A model generated the notes under the pieces. That model saw only the letters and a program-made list of their open reading frames with translations. It had not been told where the DNA came from and made no database searches. Positions 14,902 through 21,976 of a DNA stretch of 39,101 bases are shown here, one piece after another. The stretch comes from DATAEK01 sp036258055 (GTDB lineage: Bacteria; Acidobacteriota; Vicinamibacteria; Vicinamibacterales; 2-12-FULL-66-21). Every line of letters starts with the position of its first letter. The first letter of the stretch is position 1. The translations under genes and the position numbers were made by a program. The stretch lies in assembly GCA_036258055.1 (NCBI GenBank), contig DATAEK010000014.1, forward strand, positions 1 to 39,101, given 5' to 3'.

Positions 14902-15633
14902 GTGCTTCGAACCCTGATTGCTGCGCTTCGCTCGATCACCGCGTACGTGGTCATCGCCCTCTACGTCGCCCTCCTTGGCCCGCCGTTCCTGATCGTCGCG
15001 TTGATGACCGGTAGCCCGTTGATCCTGTATCGCATCGGGCTTGGCGGCGTCCGGCTCGGGTTCCTGTTGAGCGGCATCCACACGCGCGTCGAGGGGGCTG
15101 ACCACATCCAGCGGAACCGCGCCGCGGTCTATGCCGTCAACCATACCAGCAACGTCGAGCCGCCGGTGCTGTACGACGCGCTCAGTGAGCTGTTTCCCCG
15201 CCTGCGCATCCTCTACAAAGCCGAGCTCAGGAAGTTGCCGGTGCTGGTGCGCGCATTCGATCTGGCGGGGTTCGTTCCGCTCGAGCGCGGAAACCCCGAA
15301 CAGAGCCTTCCGGCGATCGAGCAGGCCGCCGCAGCCCTGCGCGAAGGCAACTCGTTCCTCATCTTTCCTGAGGGAACGAGGAGCCGGACCGGTGCCCTGT
15401 TGCCATTCAAGAAGGGTGGCTTCATTATGGCGATCAAAGCGCAGGCGCCGATTGTGCCCACAGCGATCCTGGGCGCACGCAGCGCGATGCGGAAGGGCAG
15501 CTTCGTGATCAACCCGGTCACGGTCACGGTTCGGTTCGGCGAGCCGGTCGAAACCGCGGGGCGCACGCTGGACGATCGCGACAAAGTCATTGCTGCAGTC
15601 AGACGACGTGTAGAAGCACTCCTGCAAGGCTGA
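14902..15633 (+). CDS. 1-acyl-sn-glycerol-3-phosphate acyltransferase (PlsC-like)
   Basis: Membrane-associated acyltransferase of 243 aa that would acylate lysophosphatidic acid to phosphatidic acid. One or two N-terminal hydrophobic helices (about 10-55) precede the catalytic region: block I AVNHTSNVEPPVLYDAL, block II KAELRKLPVLVRAFDLAGFVPLERGN, block III FLIFPEGTRSRTGALLPFKKGGF and block IV IVPTAILGA. Block I reads H-X4-E rather than the usual H-X4-D. I chose GTG 14902 because it begins just before the hydrophobic helix; the open frame further upstream crosses the carD terminator. The downstream gene starts on the last base of the stop codon, so the two are coupled. Confidence 0.9.
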   Translation: MLRTLIAALRSITAYVVIALYVALLGPPFLIVALMTGSPLILYRIGLGGVRLGFLLSGIHTRVEGADHIQRNRAAVYAVNHTSNVEPPVLYDALSELFPRLRILYKAELRKLPVLVRAFDLAGFVPLERGNPEQSLPAIEQAAAALREGNSFLIFPEGTRSRTGALLPFKKGGFIMAIKAQAPIVPTAILGARSAMRKGSFVINPVTVTVRFGEPVETAGRTLDDRDKVIAAVRRRVEALLQG

Positions 15634-16226
15634 TGGATCTACTGACGACGCTGGGGCGCACGCTTGGATTTTCGTTCGCGGCGGGGATCAACCTCTACGC
15701 GACGGTGGCGATCCTCGGTCTTGCCCAGCGGTACGGGTGGGTCACGCTGCCCGAACAGTTCCGCGTCTTCGACAACAACATCGTGATCGGCGTCGCCGTC
15801 GTGCTCTACGCGGTGGAGTTCGTGGCCGACAAGATCCCGTGGGTGGACAGCATCTGGGACGCGGTGCACACGGTCATCCGGCCGGTGGGCGGCGCGCTGA
15901 TTGCGGTTGCCGCGCTCGGCGATGCGACACCCGCTGTCAAGGGGCTCATCGCCCTCCTCGGCGGCACGGTCGCTGCCGGATCGCACCTCACCAAGGCGGG
16001 CACACGCGCGGCGGCCAATACCAGCCCCGAACCGTTCTCGAACTGGATCCTGAGTCTCACCGAAGACGCATTTGTGATTGGGCTGTCCGCGCTCGCGCTC
16101 AAGTATCCGGTCGCCGCCGCGATCGTCGTGATCGTGGCGCTGATCCTGATTGCGACGTTCGCTGCCTGGATCGTGCGCGCGGTTCGGCGGCGCTGGGCGA
16201 CGCCCGCCGTCAGCCCCCGGTTGTGA
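15633..16226 (+). CDS. DUF4126 family membrane protein
   Basis: A 197-aa integral membrane protein with about five hydrophobic segments (around 8-28, 48-65, 82-98, 103-118, 142-175) and an Arg-rich C-terminus. Short conserved-looking pieces are AAGINLYATVAILGLAQRYG, VEFVADKIPWVDSIWDAVHTVIRPVGGALIA and TRAAANTSPEPFSNWILSLTED, which match my memory of DUF4126. The function of the family is not established. ATG and the plsC TGA overlap by one base (TGATG), so translation is probably coupled and a role near lipid synthesis is possible but unproven. Its 3' end overlaps the convergent secreted protein gene by 17 nt. Confidence 0.82.
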   Translation: MDLLTTLGRTLGFSFAAGINLYATVAILGLAQRYGWVTLPEQFRVFDNNIVIGVAVVLYAVEFVADKIPWVDSIWDAVHTVIRPVGGALIAVAALGDATPAVKGLIALLGGTVAAGSHLTKAGTRAAANTSPEPFSNWILSLTEDAFVIGLSALALKYPVAAAIVVIVALILIATFAAWIVRAVRRRWATPAVSPRL

Positions 16227-17349
16227 ACGTCAGCGTCCAGGGCGGAAGCGGCTGACCGTCGACGGCGGCGACGCCTTCGATCAATTCAACTTTCACCGGC
16301 ATGAAGCGCTCGAGCGGTTTGGCGAACTTGATTTCGAGCGCGCGATTGCCTTCCCGATACGTGACATTGGCAATCGGCGCGGCCGGGGCGGGCGCGCCTT
16401 GCGGCGGTGAGGGATAGCTGATTCGCACGCGGTCGCGGAAGCTCCGCGGATCCATGTCCCGCGAGAACTGGACGCGCACGGTCACGGTGGGCGCGACGTC
16501 GGACTCGTCGGCGACCGGTGCGCTGAAGATCACTTGCGGCGGAGCTTCCTTCACGACGGGTGTCACGACGATGTCCACCGGCGTGTCGGAGGGCGCGGTC
16601 GCGAGCTGCAGGGACTCTCCCTCGATCCAGACGTTGTGCCCTTCCTTCTTCACGACGCCCGTCACCTCGAGCCATTTCCCGGTATCGACCCTCGCGCCTG
16701 CATCGAGCTCGAAATTCTTTCCCTTCGGACGCAGGTTGCTCACCCAGACTGCGCCATCGGCGGACTGAATCACGAAGTCCCATCGGCTCCGGTTCAGCGG
16801 GGTCGGAAGATCGCCGTACAGGTTGCGTCCGCGAAACCGGCCCACGACGGTGACACCGCGATCCACATAACGTTCCGGGGCGAGCGCAATCGCGCGGAGG
16901 CTCGCCGACATCGGCAGGGGTGAGTCGATCATCGTCGCTCCGAGCACGACGTACACCTCGTCGCGTCCGGGCCAGCGTCCGCCGGTGGTGGTTTCGAGCA
17001 ACGGTTTGAAATCGTAGCTGGTGAATCGGCCGTCGTCTTCCCGCAGGCGTCCGAGGTCCCAGAATTCGCCGCGAATCTCCCCGTCGGCGCGAGACGGCCG
17101 TTCCTTCCAGAGAACGTAGATCGACGCCGGCTTCTTGCCGGCGGTATCGACGGCCTGTGCGGTCGTCAGCCGCGTCAACGATCCAACAGACTCCACGGCG
17201 GATCGAATCACGATTTGTTTGCCGTGAAAGAAGACAGGATAGGCGAGCAGGAGGTCCGCAGTGGTGGCGACCCGGCTGGCTGTCTGGGCGAGCGCTGAAG
17301 TCACACCCAGACAGGTCACCAGAATCGCGCGAGCGAGCGTGTTACGCAA
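16210..17349 (-). CDS. Secreted protein with C-terminal Ig-like domain, function unknown
   Basis: A 379-aa protein with a signal peptide (MRNTLARAILVTCLGVTSALAQ, likely cut after the ALA). Residues about 25-260 contain two similar beta-rich regions, around YPVFFHGKQIVIRSAVESVG and ALAPERYVDRGVTVVGRFRGRNLYGDLP, that look like OB-fold or bacterial lipoprotein-type beta domains. Residues about 270-379 (PPQVIFSAPVADESDVAPTVTVRVQFSRDMDPRSFRDRVRISYP ... PLPPWTLTFTTGG) match a bacterial Ig-like Big_5/SbsA-type domain. No enzyme motif was seen. The ATG overlaps the stop of the OPT transporter gene by 8 nt, so the two are co-translated; the substrate of either is unknown. Confidence 0.8.
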   Translation of the reverse strand: MRNTLARAILVTCLGVTSALAQTASRVATTADLLLAYPVFFHGKQIVIRSAVESVGSLTRLTTAQAVDTAGKKPASIYVLWKERPSRADGEIRGEFWDLGRLREDDGRFTSYDFKPLLETTTGGRWPGRDEVYVVLGATMIDSPLPMSASLRAIALAPERYVDRGVTVVGRFRGRNLYGDLPTPLNRSRWDFVIQSADGAVWVSNLRPKGKNFELDAGARVDTGKWLEVTGVVKKEGHNVWIEGESLQLATAPSDTPVDIVVTPVVKEAPPQVIFSAPVADESDVAPTVTVRVQFSRDMDPRSFRDRVRISYPSPPQGAPAPAAPIANVTYREGNRALEIKFAKPLERFMPVKVELIEGVAAVDGQPLPPWTLTFTTGG

Positions 17350-19300
17350 GCGTTCTCCGACCCATGCGGGACAGGACTACGCCGAGCGCGAAGAAGAGCA
17401 GACCGCCCGCGACCAGGCCGGCGGTGCCGTCGTGGATCGACGGGATCAGTCCCGCGGCTCCCTCGGCGTCCTGCACGATCCCGTTTCCGAAAAGTACAGC
17501 ATACAGGATACCGGCGAGTGACCCGCCGGCGATCAGACCCGAGCTGAAAAGGGTTCCCGACCCGACCTCTGACTCCTCGGCGTGACCGGTCTTCTTTTCG
17601 ACGTAGGCGCGCACGAGACCGCCGGCGAAGATTGGTGCGGTGGTCGAAATCGGCAGGTAGGAGCCGACCGCAAACGACAACGAGTGGATGCCGCACAGTT
17701 CGAGCGTGACCGAGATGAACACGCCGATGAGGACGAGGCCCCACGGCAGGTTCCGGCTCAACAGTCCCTTGATGATCGTGCTCATGAGCGTGGCCTGCGG
17801 CGCCGGGAGCGCATCGGACCCGATGACCATGACCTTGTGCAGGTACAGCGTCGTGTAGCCGATGATCAGCGCCGATGCGATCACGCCGATGACCAGGCCG
17901 TACTGCTGATACTTCGGGGTCGCGCCCACGATGAATCCGGTCTTGAGATCCTGTGACGTGGCGCCGGCGTTCGCCGCCGCGATGCACACAACGGCGCCGA
18001 CACAAAGCGCGACCGGCGAGTACCACTCGCCCGTCCACCCCATCGCGACGAAGATCGAACAGGTCAGGATGAGGGTCGCGATCGTCATGCCGGAGACAGG
18101 GTTCGACGAGGATCCGATCAGGCCGACGATACGTGAGGAGACCGTCACGAAGAAGAACCCGAAAACCACGACGAGAACTGACGCGAGGATGTTGCCCTGG
18201 GTGGGCATCCGCGGCGCGACCGCGAGGAAGAGCGCGAGCAGCACGGTCCCCCCGAGCACCACCGTCAACGGCACGTCACGTTCGGTGCGCGCGACGGCCT
18301 TCTCGCCGCCCCCTTTAGCGCTGAAGTCCTTCACGCTCTCGCGAAACGACGACACGATTGTGGGAATCGTCCGTGCGAGCGTGATGAGCCCCGCGGCGAG
18401 GACTGCGCCCGCACCGGTGTAGCGGATGTACGCGCTCCACAGCTGATTCGGGCTCATCTGATCGATGCGAAGGCCGCTCGCGGGCACCGGCGGGAACGGT
18501 ACCGTCATGTAGTTGCCCATGATGCTGAAGAGCGGCAGCAGGACCAGCCACGACAGCACGCCGCCGGCGAACATCACGCCCGCGATCCGCGGACCGATCA
18601 CGTAGCCGACGCCCATGTACTCGGGGGAGATGTCCACGTTCAGCGTGGCATTCGGCAGGACGCCGTTGCGGGCGATCGAGTGGCCGATTCTGGTCGGGAA
18701 GATCTGGATGATCCACGACAGGCTCTTCCAGAGTGCGCCAACCCCGAGACCCATGAAAACGGTCTTTGCCAGCGCGCCCCCGCGCTCGCCCGCTATCAGC
18801 ACGTCGGCGCACGCCGCGCCCTCCGGATAGGGCAGCACCCCATGCTCTTTGACGATGAGGGCGCGTCGAAGCGGCACCATCATCAGGACGCCAAGGATTC
18901 CACCGGCCAGCCCGAGGACCGTGATCTGAAAGTAGTTGAAGAAGCCCTGTCCGCGCTCGCCGAAGAAGATCAGCGCCGGAATGGTGAAGACGACGCCCGC
19001 GGCCACGGATTCGCCGGCCGATCCGATCGTCTGCACGATGTTGTTCTCGAGGATGGTGGATCCGCCGAACCGCTTGAGCACCGAGATCGCGAGCACCGCG
19101 ATCGGAATCGACGCGCTCACGGTCAGACCGGCCCTGAGACCGAGATACACCGTCGACGCACCGAAGATCAGGCCGAAGAACGCGCCGAGCGCAATGGCCT
19201 TCGGGGTGAATTCGGCCGGCGCCTGCGATGCAGGAACATACGGTTGAAACTTCGCGCGCGCTGCCGGTTCGGGAGCCGTGGCGGTCCGTGTTTGTGCCAT
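17342..19300 (-). CDS. OPT family oligopeptide transporter
   Basis: Large polytopic inner-membrane transporter of 652 aa with about 14-16 hydrophobic helices. Diagnostic pieces include FTPKAIALGAFFGLIFGASTVYLGLRAGLTVSASIPIAVLAI near the N-terminus, ENNIVQTIGSAGESVAAGVVFTIPALIF, PEGAACADVLIAGE, and SSNPVSGMTIATL, NAGATSQDLKTGFIVGATP and FAVGSYLPISTTAPIFAGGLVR further on; these are typical of the bacterial OPT/YSL-like branch, which imports peptides or metal chelates. The start is the ATG at 19300 with GGAGG a few nt upstream on the minus strand. It is co-transcribed with the secreted Ig-like protein gene downstream. Confidence 0.93.
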   Translation of the reverse strand: MAQTRTATAPEPAARAKFQPYVPASQAPAEFTPKAIALGAFFGLIFGASTVYLGLRAGLTVSASIPIAVLAISVLKRFGGSTILENNIVQTIGSAGESVAAGVVFTIPALIFFGERGQGFFNYFQITVLGLAGGILGVLMMVPLRRALIVKEHGVLPYPEGAACADVLIAGERGGALAKTVFMGLGVGALWKSLSWIIQIFPTRIGHSIARNGVLPNATLNVDISPEYMGVGYVIGPRIAGVMFAGGVLSWLVLLPLFSIMGNYMTVPFPPVPASGLRIDQMSPNQLWSAYIRYTGAGAVLAAGLITLARTIPTIVSSFRESVKDFSAKGGGEKAVARTERDVPLTVVLGGTVLLALFLAVAPRMPTQGNILASVLVVVFGFFFVTVSSRIVGLIGSSSNPVSGMTIATLILTCSIFVAMGWTGEWYSPVALCVGAVVCIAAANAGATSQDLKTGFIVGATPKYQQYGLVIGVIASALIIGYTTLYLHKVMVIGSDALPAPQATLMSTIIKGLLSRNLPWGLVLIGVFISVTLELCGIHSLSFAVGSYLPISTTAPIFAGGLVRAYVEKKTGHAEESEVGSGTLFSSGLIAGGSLAGILYAVLFGNGIVQDAEGAAGLIPSIHDGTAGLVAGGLLFFALGVVLSRMGRRTLA

Positions 19301-19342
19301 AGGCGGAGGATATTAGCAGGAAGCGGTGTGAAAACCTCACCA

Positions 19343-19456
19343 GTGCCGCTGTCCGCCGTCCGCTGTCCGCGGATCGCGAACCGCGATGAAGCGCAGTAGA
19401 ACCCTGGAACTCCGAGAACCATAGAACCCCGAGAACCTTAGAACCCGAGAACCCTG
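19343..19456. repeat. Short-unit arrays (CTGTCCGC and GAACCC words) before rex
   Basis: The gap between the OPT gene and rex is mostly low complexity. First come repeats of GTCCGC/CTGTCCGC (about 19346-19373), then about seven units of the type (A)GAACCC(T/C)G or GAGAACC (about 19399-19456) with small variations. The array ends directly at the rex -10 element. The CTGTCCGC words recur at 36622-36662. Confidence 0.7.
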
Positions 19457-19462
19457 TACAAT
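19457..19462 (+). promoter_or_regulatory. Putative -10 element of rex
   Basis: TACAAT lies 9 nt before the rex GTG (19472), so the transcript would have almost no leader. It follows immediately on the GAACC array, and no clear -35 is seen within it. Confidence 0.45.
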
Positions 19463-19471
19463 TCGGAGTTT

Positions 19472-20182
19472 GTGAAGAGAGAGATCAAGGGGGAGAAAAA
19501 GCGCCACAAGGCCGGCAGGAGTGGTCTCGACGACTCACGGAACGGGGCGGAACCGGTCTCCGAGCTGACGACCAACAGGTTATCAGTCTACCTTCGGTGC
19601 CTGAATACGCTCGACGCCGCCGGCGTTCGAACCGTATCGTCGCAGGCGCTGGCGGAGCAGTTCCATCTCAATGCCGCGCAGATTCGCAAGGACCTGGCGT
19701 ACTTTGGTGAGTTCGGCGTCCGCGGCGTCGGGTATTACGTCAAGGAGCTCCGGAGGCATCTGCAGCAGATCCTCGGCCTCGATCGCGGGGTGCGCCTGGC
19801 GATCATGGGCGCGGGCAATCTGGGGTTGGCCCTCGCCGACTATCCGGGGTTTCGAGCCGAGGGGTTCGACATCGCGGCACTGTTCGATACGATGCGGGAG
19901 AAAATCGGCCAGCGGTCGCGCGGCGGCGTACCCATTCTGGACACCCGCGATTTCAAACGGGTCGTTCGCCGCGAGCGGATCTCGCTGGCGGTGATTGCAG
20001 TGCCCGCTGACGCCGCGCAGGCCGTCGTGAACACCGTCGTCGGCGCCGGGGTGAAGGCGATCCTGAACTTCTCGCCCGGCACGCTGAAGGTTCCGCCGGG
20101 CGTAAAGTTGAAGAGCGTCGATCTGACCGTCTCGCTGGAGAGTCTCTCGTTCTTCCTTGCCCAGGGAGACGCAGCGGAATGA
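19472..20182 (+). CDS. rex: Redox-sensing transcriptional repressor Rex
   Basis: Dimeric repressor that senses the NADH/NAD+ ratio and controls fermentation and respiration genes. The protein is 236 aa: a basic N-terminal extension of about 28 residues, a winged-helix domain (about 31-100) with the typical RLSVYLRCLNTL, SQALAEQFHLNAAQIRKDLAYFGEFGVRGVGY and KELRRHL, then a Rossmann NAD(H) domain with IMGAGNLGLAL (113-118 loop) and the C-terminal swapped helix SLESLSFFLAQ. The start is GTG 19472; no other initiator is available near the start of the conserved domain, so the long N-terminus is probably real. moaC starts inside its stop (ATGA), and the three-gene operon rex-moaC-dehydrogenase follows. 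Confidence 0.95.
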   Translation: MKREIKGEKKRHKAGRSGLDDSRNGAEPVSELTTNRLSVYLRCLNTLDAAGVRTVSSQALAEQFHLNAAQIRKDLAYFGEFGVRGVGYYVKELRRHLQQILGLDRGVRLAIMGAGNLGLALADYPGFRAEGFDIAALFDTMREKIGQRSRGGVPILDTRDFKRVVRRERISLAVIAVPADAAQAVVNTVVGAGVKAILNFSPGTLKVPPGVKLKSVDLTVSLESLSFFLAQGDAAE

Positions 20183-20676
20183 GCCGCCGGAGTAAACCGG
20201 CAAAGCCGGCCACACGCCTCTCCCACGTCGACGCCCGGGGGGCGGTGCGGATGGTGGACGTCAGCGACAAGGCAGTCACCGCGCGCGAGGCGGTCGCACG
20301 CGGTCGGATCACCATGTCCGCCGAGGCGCTGCGGCAGATTCGGGCCGGCGCGATCAGGAAGGGCGATCCGCTGCAGGCCGCACGGCTGGCGGGGATCATG
20401 GCGGCCAAACGAACCGCCGATCTCATTCCACTCTGTCATCCCCTGCCCCTGACGCACGCCGACGTTTCGCTCACCCCGCTCGATGACGGCTACGAGATCG
20501 AGGCGCGGGTGCGCACGACGGCGCAGACCGGCGTCGAGATGGAAGCGCTCACCGCCGTGAGCGTCGCGGCCCTCACGATCTACGACATGGTCAAAGCTAT
20601 CGATAGGGGCATGGTCATCGGCGCCATACGCCTGATCGAGAAACGAGGCGGCAGGAGCGGCGAGTACCGCGCGTGA
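20179..20676 (+). CDS. moaC: Cyclic pyranopterin monophosphate synthase MoaC
   Basis: Molybdenum cofactor biosynthesis enzyme that turns the MoaA product into cyclic pyranopterin monophosphate in the cytoplasm. The 165 aa include all hallmark segments: LSHVDARGAVRMVDVSDKAVTAREAVARGRITM, KGDPLQAARLAGIMAAKRTADLIPLCHPLPLTHADV, TGVEMEALTAVSVAALTIYDMVKAID and the KRGGRSG end. Length is normal for MoaC. It overlaps rex by 4 nt (ATGA) and the next gene by 4 nt (GTGA), so all three genes are translationally coupled. No other mo-cofactor gene is present in the window, which makes a link with redox control by Rex plausible but unproven. Confidence 0.96.
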   Translation: MSRRSKPAKPATRLSHVDARGAVRMVDVSDKAVTAREAVARGRITMSAEALRQIRAGAIRKGDPLQAARLAGIMAAKRTADLIPLCHPLPLTHADVSLTPLDDGYEIEARVRTTAQTGVEMEALTAVSVAALTIYDMVKAIDRGMVIGAIRLIEKRGGRSGEYRA

Positions 20677-21656
20677 AAATCCTCGTCACCATCTACAGTT
20701 CGTTCGCCGTCTGGAACATCCCCGCGTCCTACGTCGAAAGCCTCCGCCGCGCCTTTCCACAGCACACGTTTCTGCACGCGACGACAGAAGCCGAGGCGCT
20801 CGCGCTCATCGCTGACGCCGATGTCATCTTTGCCGGGCAGGTCGATCGCAGCCATCTCGCCGCGGCCACCGCCCTCCGCTGGATCCACAGTCCTGCCGCG
20901 GGGGTCGGCGGCATGCTCTACCCCGAGATGGTCGCCAGCCCCATCGTGATCACCAACTCGCGCGGAATGTCCGCCGACACGATCGGCGAGCACGTGGTCG
21001 CGGTGACGATGGCGCTCTTCCGGAGGCTGCCGCTGGCGATTCGACGCCAGGTGCAGCATGACTGGGCAATGGACGAGATCAGCGCTCCACCAGGGAACCG
21101 CACCATCGCCGGCTCCCGCGCGCTCATCGTCGGTTTTGGTGCGATTGGCACCGCGGCGGGACGGCGACTCGCGGACCTCGGCGCCGAAGTCAGCGCGATC
21201 CGGCGGAACACGTCGGCTCCAGGGCCGCCCTGGTTGCACGAGCTCGGGTCACCCGATCAGATGCGAGCGCTTCTTCCACGCGCGGACATCGTGGCGATTT
21301 GTGCGCCTGAGACTTCCGGCACGCAGCGGTTCATCGGTGCTCCCGAGCTCGCAGCGATGCGCCCGGAAGGCGTGCTCGTGAACGTCAGCCGCGGCAAGCT
21401 CGTCGACGAGAGCGCGCTCGTCGAGGCGTTGAGGTCAGGCGCGATTGCCGGCGCGGCGCTCGACGTCTTCGAACACGAGCCTCTCAACGCCACGAGCCCG
21501 TTGTGGGATCTCCCGAACGTTCTCATCACGCCGCACACGTCGGGCTTTCGAGTCGATCACTGGGACGCCGCGACTGCGCTCTTCTCGGAGAATCTGCGTC
21601 GCTTCGATGCGGGTCAGCCGCTGCTGAATGTCGTGGACAAGCAGGCGGGATATTGA
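20673..21656 (+). CDS. D-2-hydroxyacid dehydrogenase family protein
   Basis: NAD(P)-dependent oxidoreductase of 327 aa. The substrate domain (about 1-100 and 290-327) surrounds a Rossmann domain with VGFGAIGTAAGRRL (about 149-162). Catalytic residues are visible: R in NVSRGKLVDESAL, E in DVFEHEPLN and H in ITPHTSGF, the classical Arg-Glu-His triad. It resembles the glyoxylate/hydroxypyruvate reductase-like branch (GhrA/GyaR-like) rather than 3-phosphoglycerate dehydrogenase, because no ACT domain follows. It starts at GTG 20673, overlapping the moaC TGA. The actual 2-hydroxyacid is unknown. Confidence 0.9.
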   Translation: MKILVTIYSSFAVWNIPASYVESLRRAFPQHTFLHATTEAEALALIADADVIFAGQVDRSHLAAATALRWIHSPAAGVGGMLYPEMVASPIVITNSRGMSADTIGEHVVAVTMALFRRLPLAIRRQVQHDWAMDEISAPPGNRTIAGSRALIVGFGAIGTAAGRRLADLGAEVSAIRRNTSAPGPPWLHELGSPDQMRALLPRADIVAICAPETSGTQRFIGAPELAAMRPEGVLVNVSRGKLVDESALVEALRSGAIAGAALDVFEHEPLNATSPLWDLPNVLITPHTSGFRVDHWDAATALFSENLRRFDAGQPLLNVVDKQAGY

Positions 21657-21659
21657 AAG

Positions 21660-21964
21660 AGGGCAGTCGGTAGTCGTTAGTCGGCAGTCGGCAGTCGCAG
21701 TCGGCAGTCAGTCGGCAGTCGCAGTCGGCAGTCAGTCGGCAGTCGCAGTCGGCAGTCAGTCGGCAGTCGCAGTCGGCAGTCTGTCGGCAGTCGCAGTCGG
21801 CAGTCTGTCGGCAGTCGACAGTCGCGCTGTCGACAGTCAGAGTCCTCAGTCGCAGCGTCGGTTCGACAGACAGATCACGGCCGGCACGACCGACCGCCGA
21901 CCGACTACCGACTGCCGACCGACTGCCGACTGCGACTGCCGACTACCGACCAACGACTGCCGAC
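21660..21964. repeat. GTCGGCAGTC short-unit array forming a long imperfect inverted repeat
   Basis: The whole gap of about 320 nt after the dehydrogenase is built from variants of GTCGGCAGTC/GTCGCAGTC. The left part (about 21662-21850) carries these words in tandem with a higher-order period of about 28 nt; the right part (about 21890-21964) carries the reverse complement (CCGACTGCCGACT). The two halves could pair into a very long hairpin with a loop around 21850-21890. The array stops directly at the TATAAT of the next gene. An open reading frame crossing it (SAVAVGSQ repeats) is not considered real. Confidence 0.9.
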
Positions 21965-21970
21965 TATAAT
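21965..21970 (+). promoter_or_regulatory. -10 element of the acyl-CoA ligase gene, leaderless arrangement
   Basis: Perfect TATAAT ending 6 nt before the GTG start at 21977, so the transcript should begin at the start codon itself. It follows directly on the GTCGGCAGTC array. No -35 consensus is visible within the array. Confidence 0.6.
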
Positions 21971-21976
21971 CCTCTC

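Noticed and set aside
19470..19476. TTGTGAA at the rex start, like a half Rex operator
   Set aside because: Only one half-site is present, without the mirrored TTCACAA, and it coincides with the first codons.
21660..21964. Array considered as CRISPR
   Set aside because: Units are about 10-28 nt without unique spacers, the words are degenerate, and no cas gene is near.
21628..21969. Open frame with SAVAVGSQ repeats after the hydroxyacid dehydrogenase
   Set aside because: It is produced by the short-unit array; it has no initiator context and no homology that I recognise.
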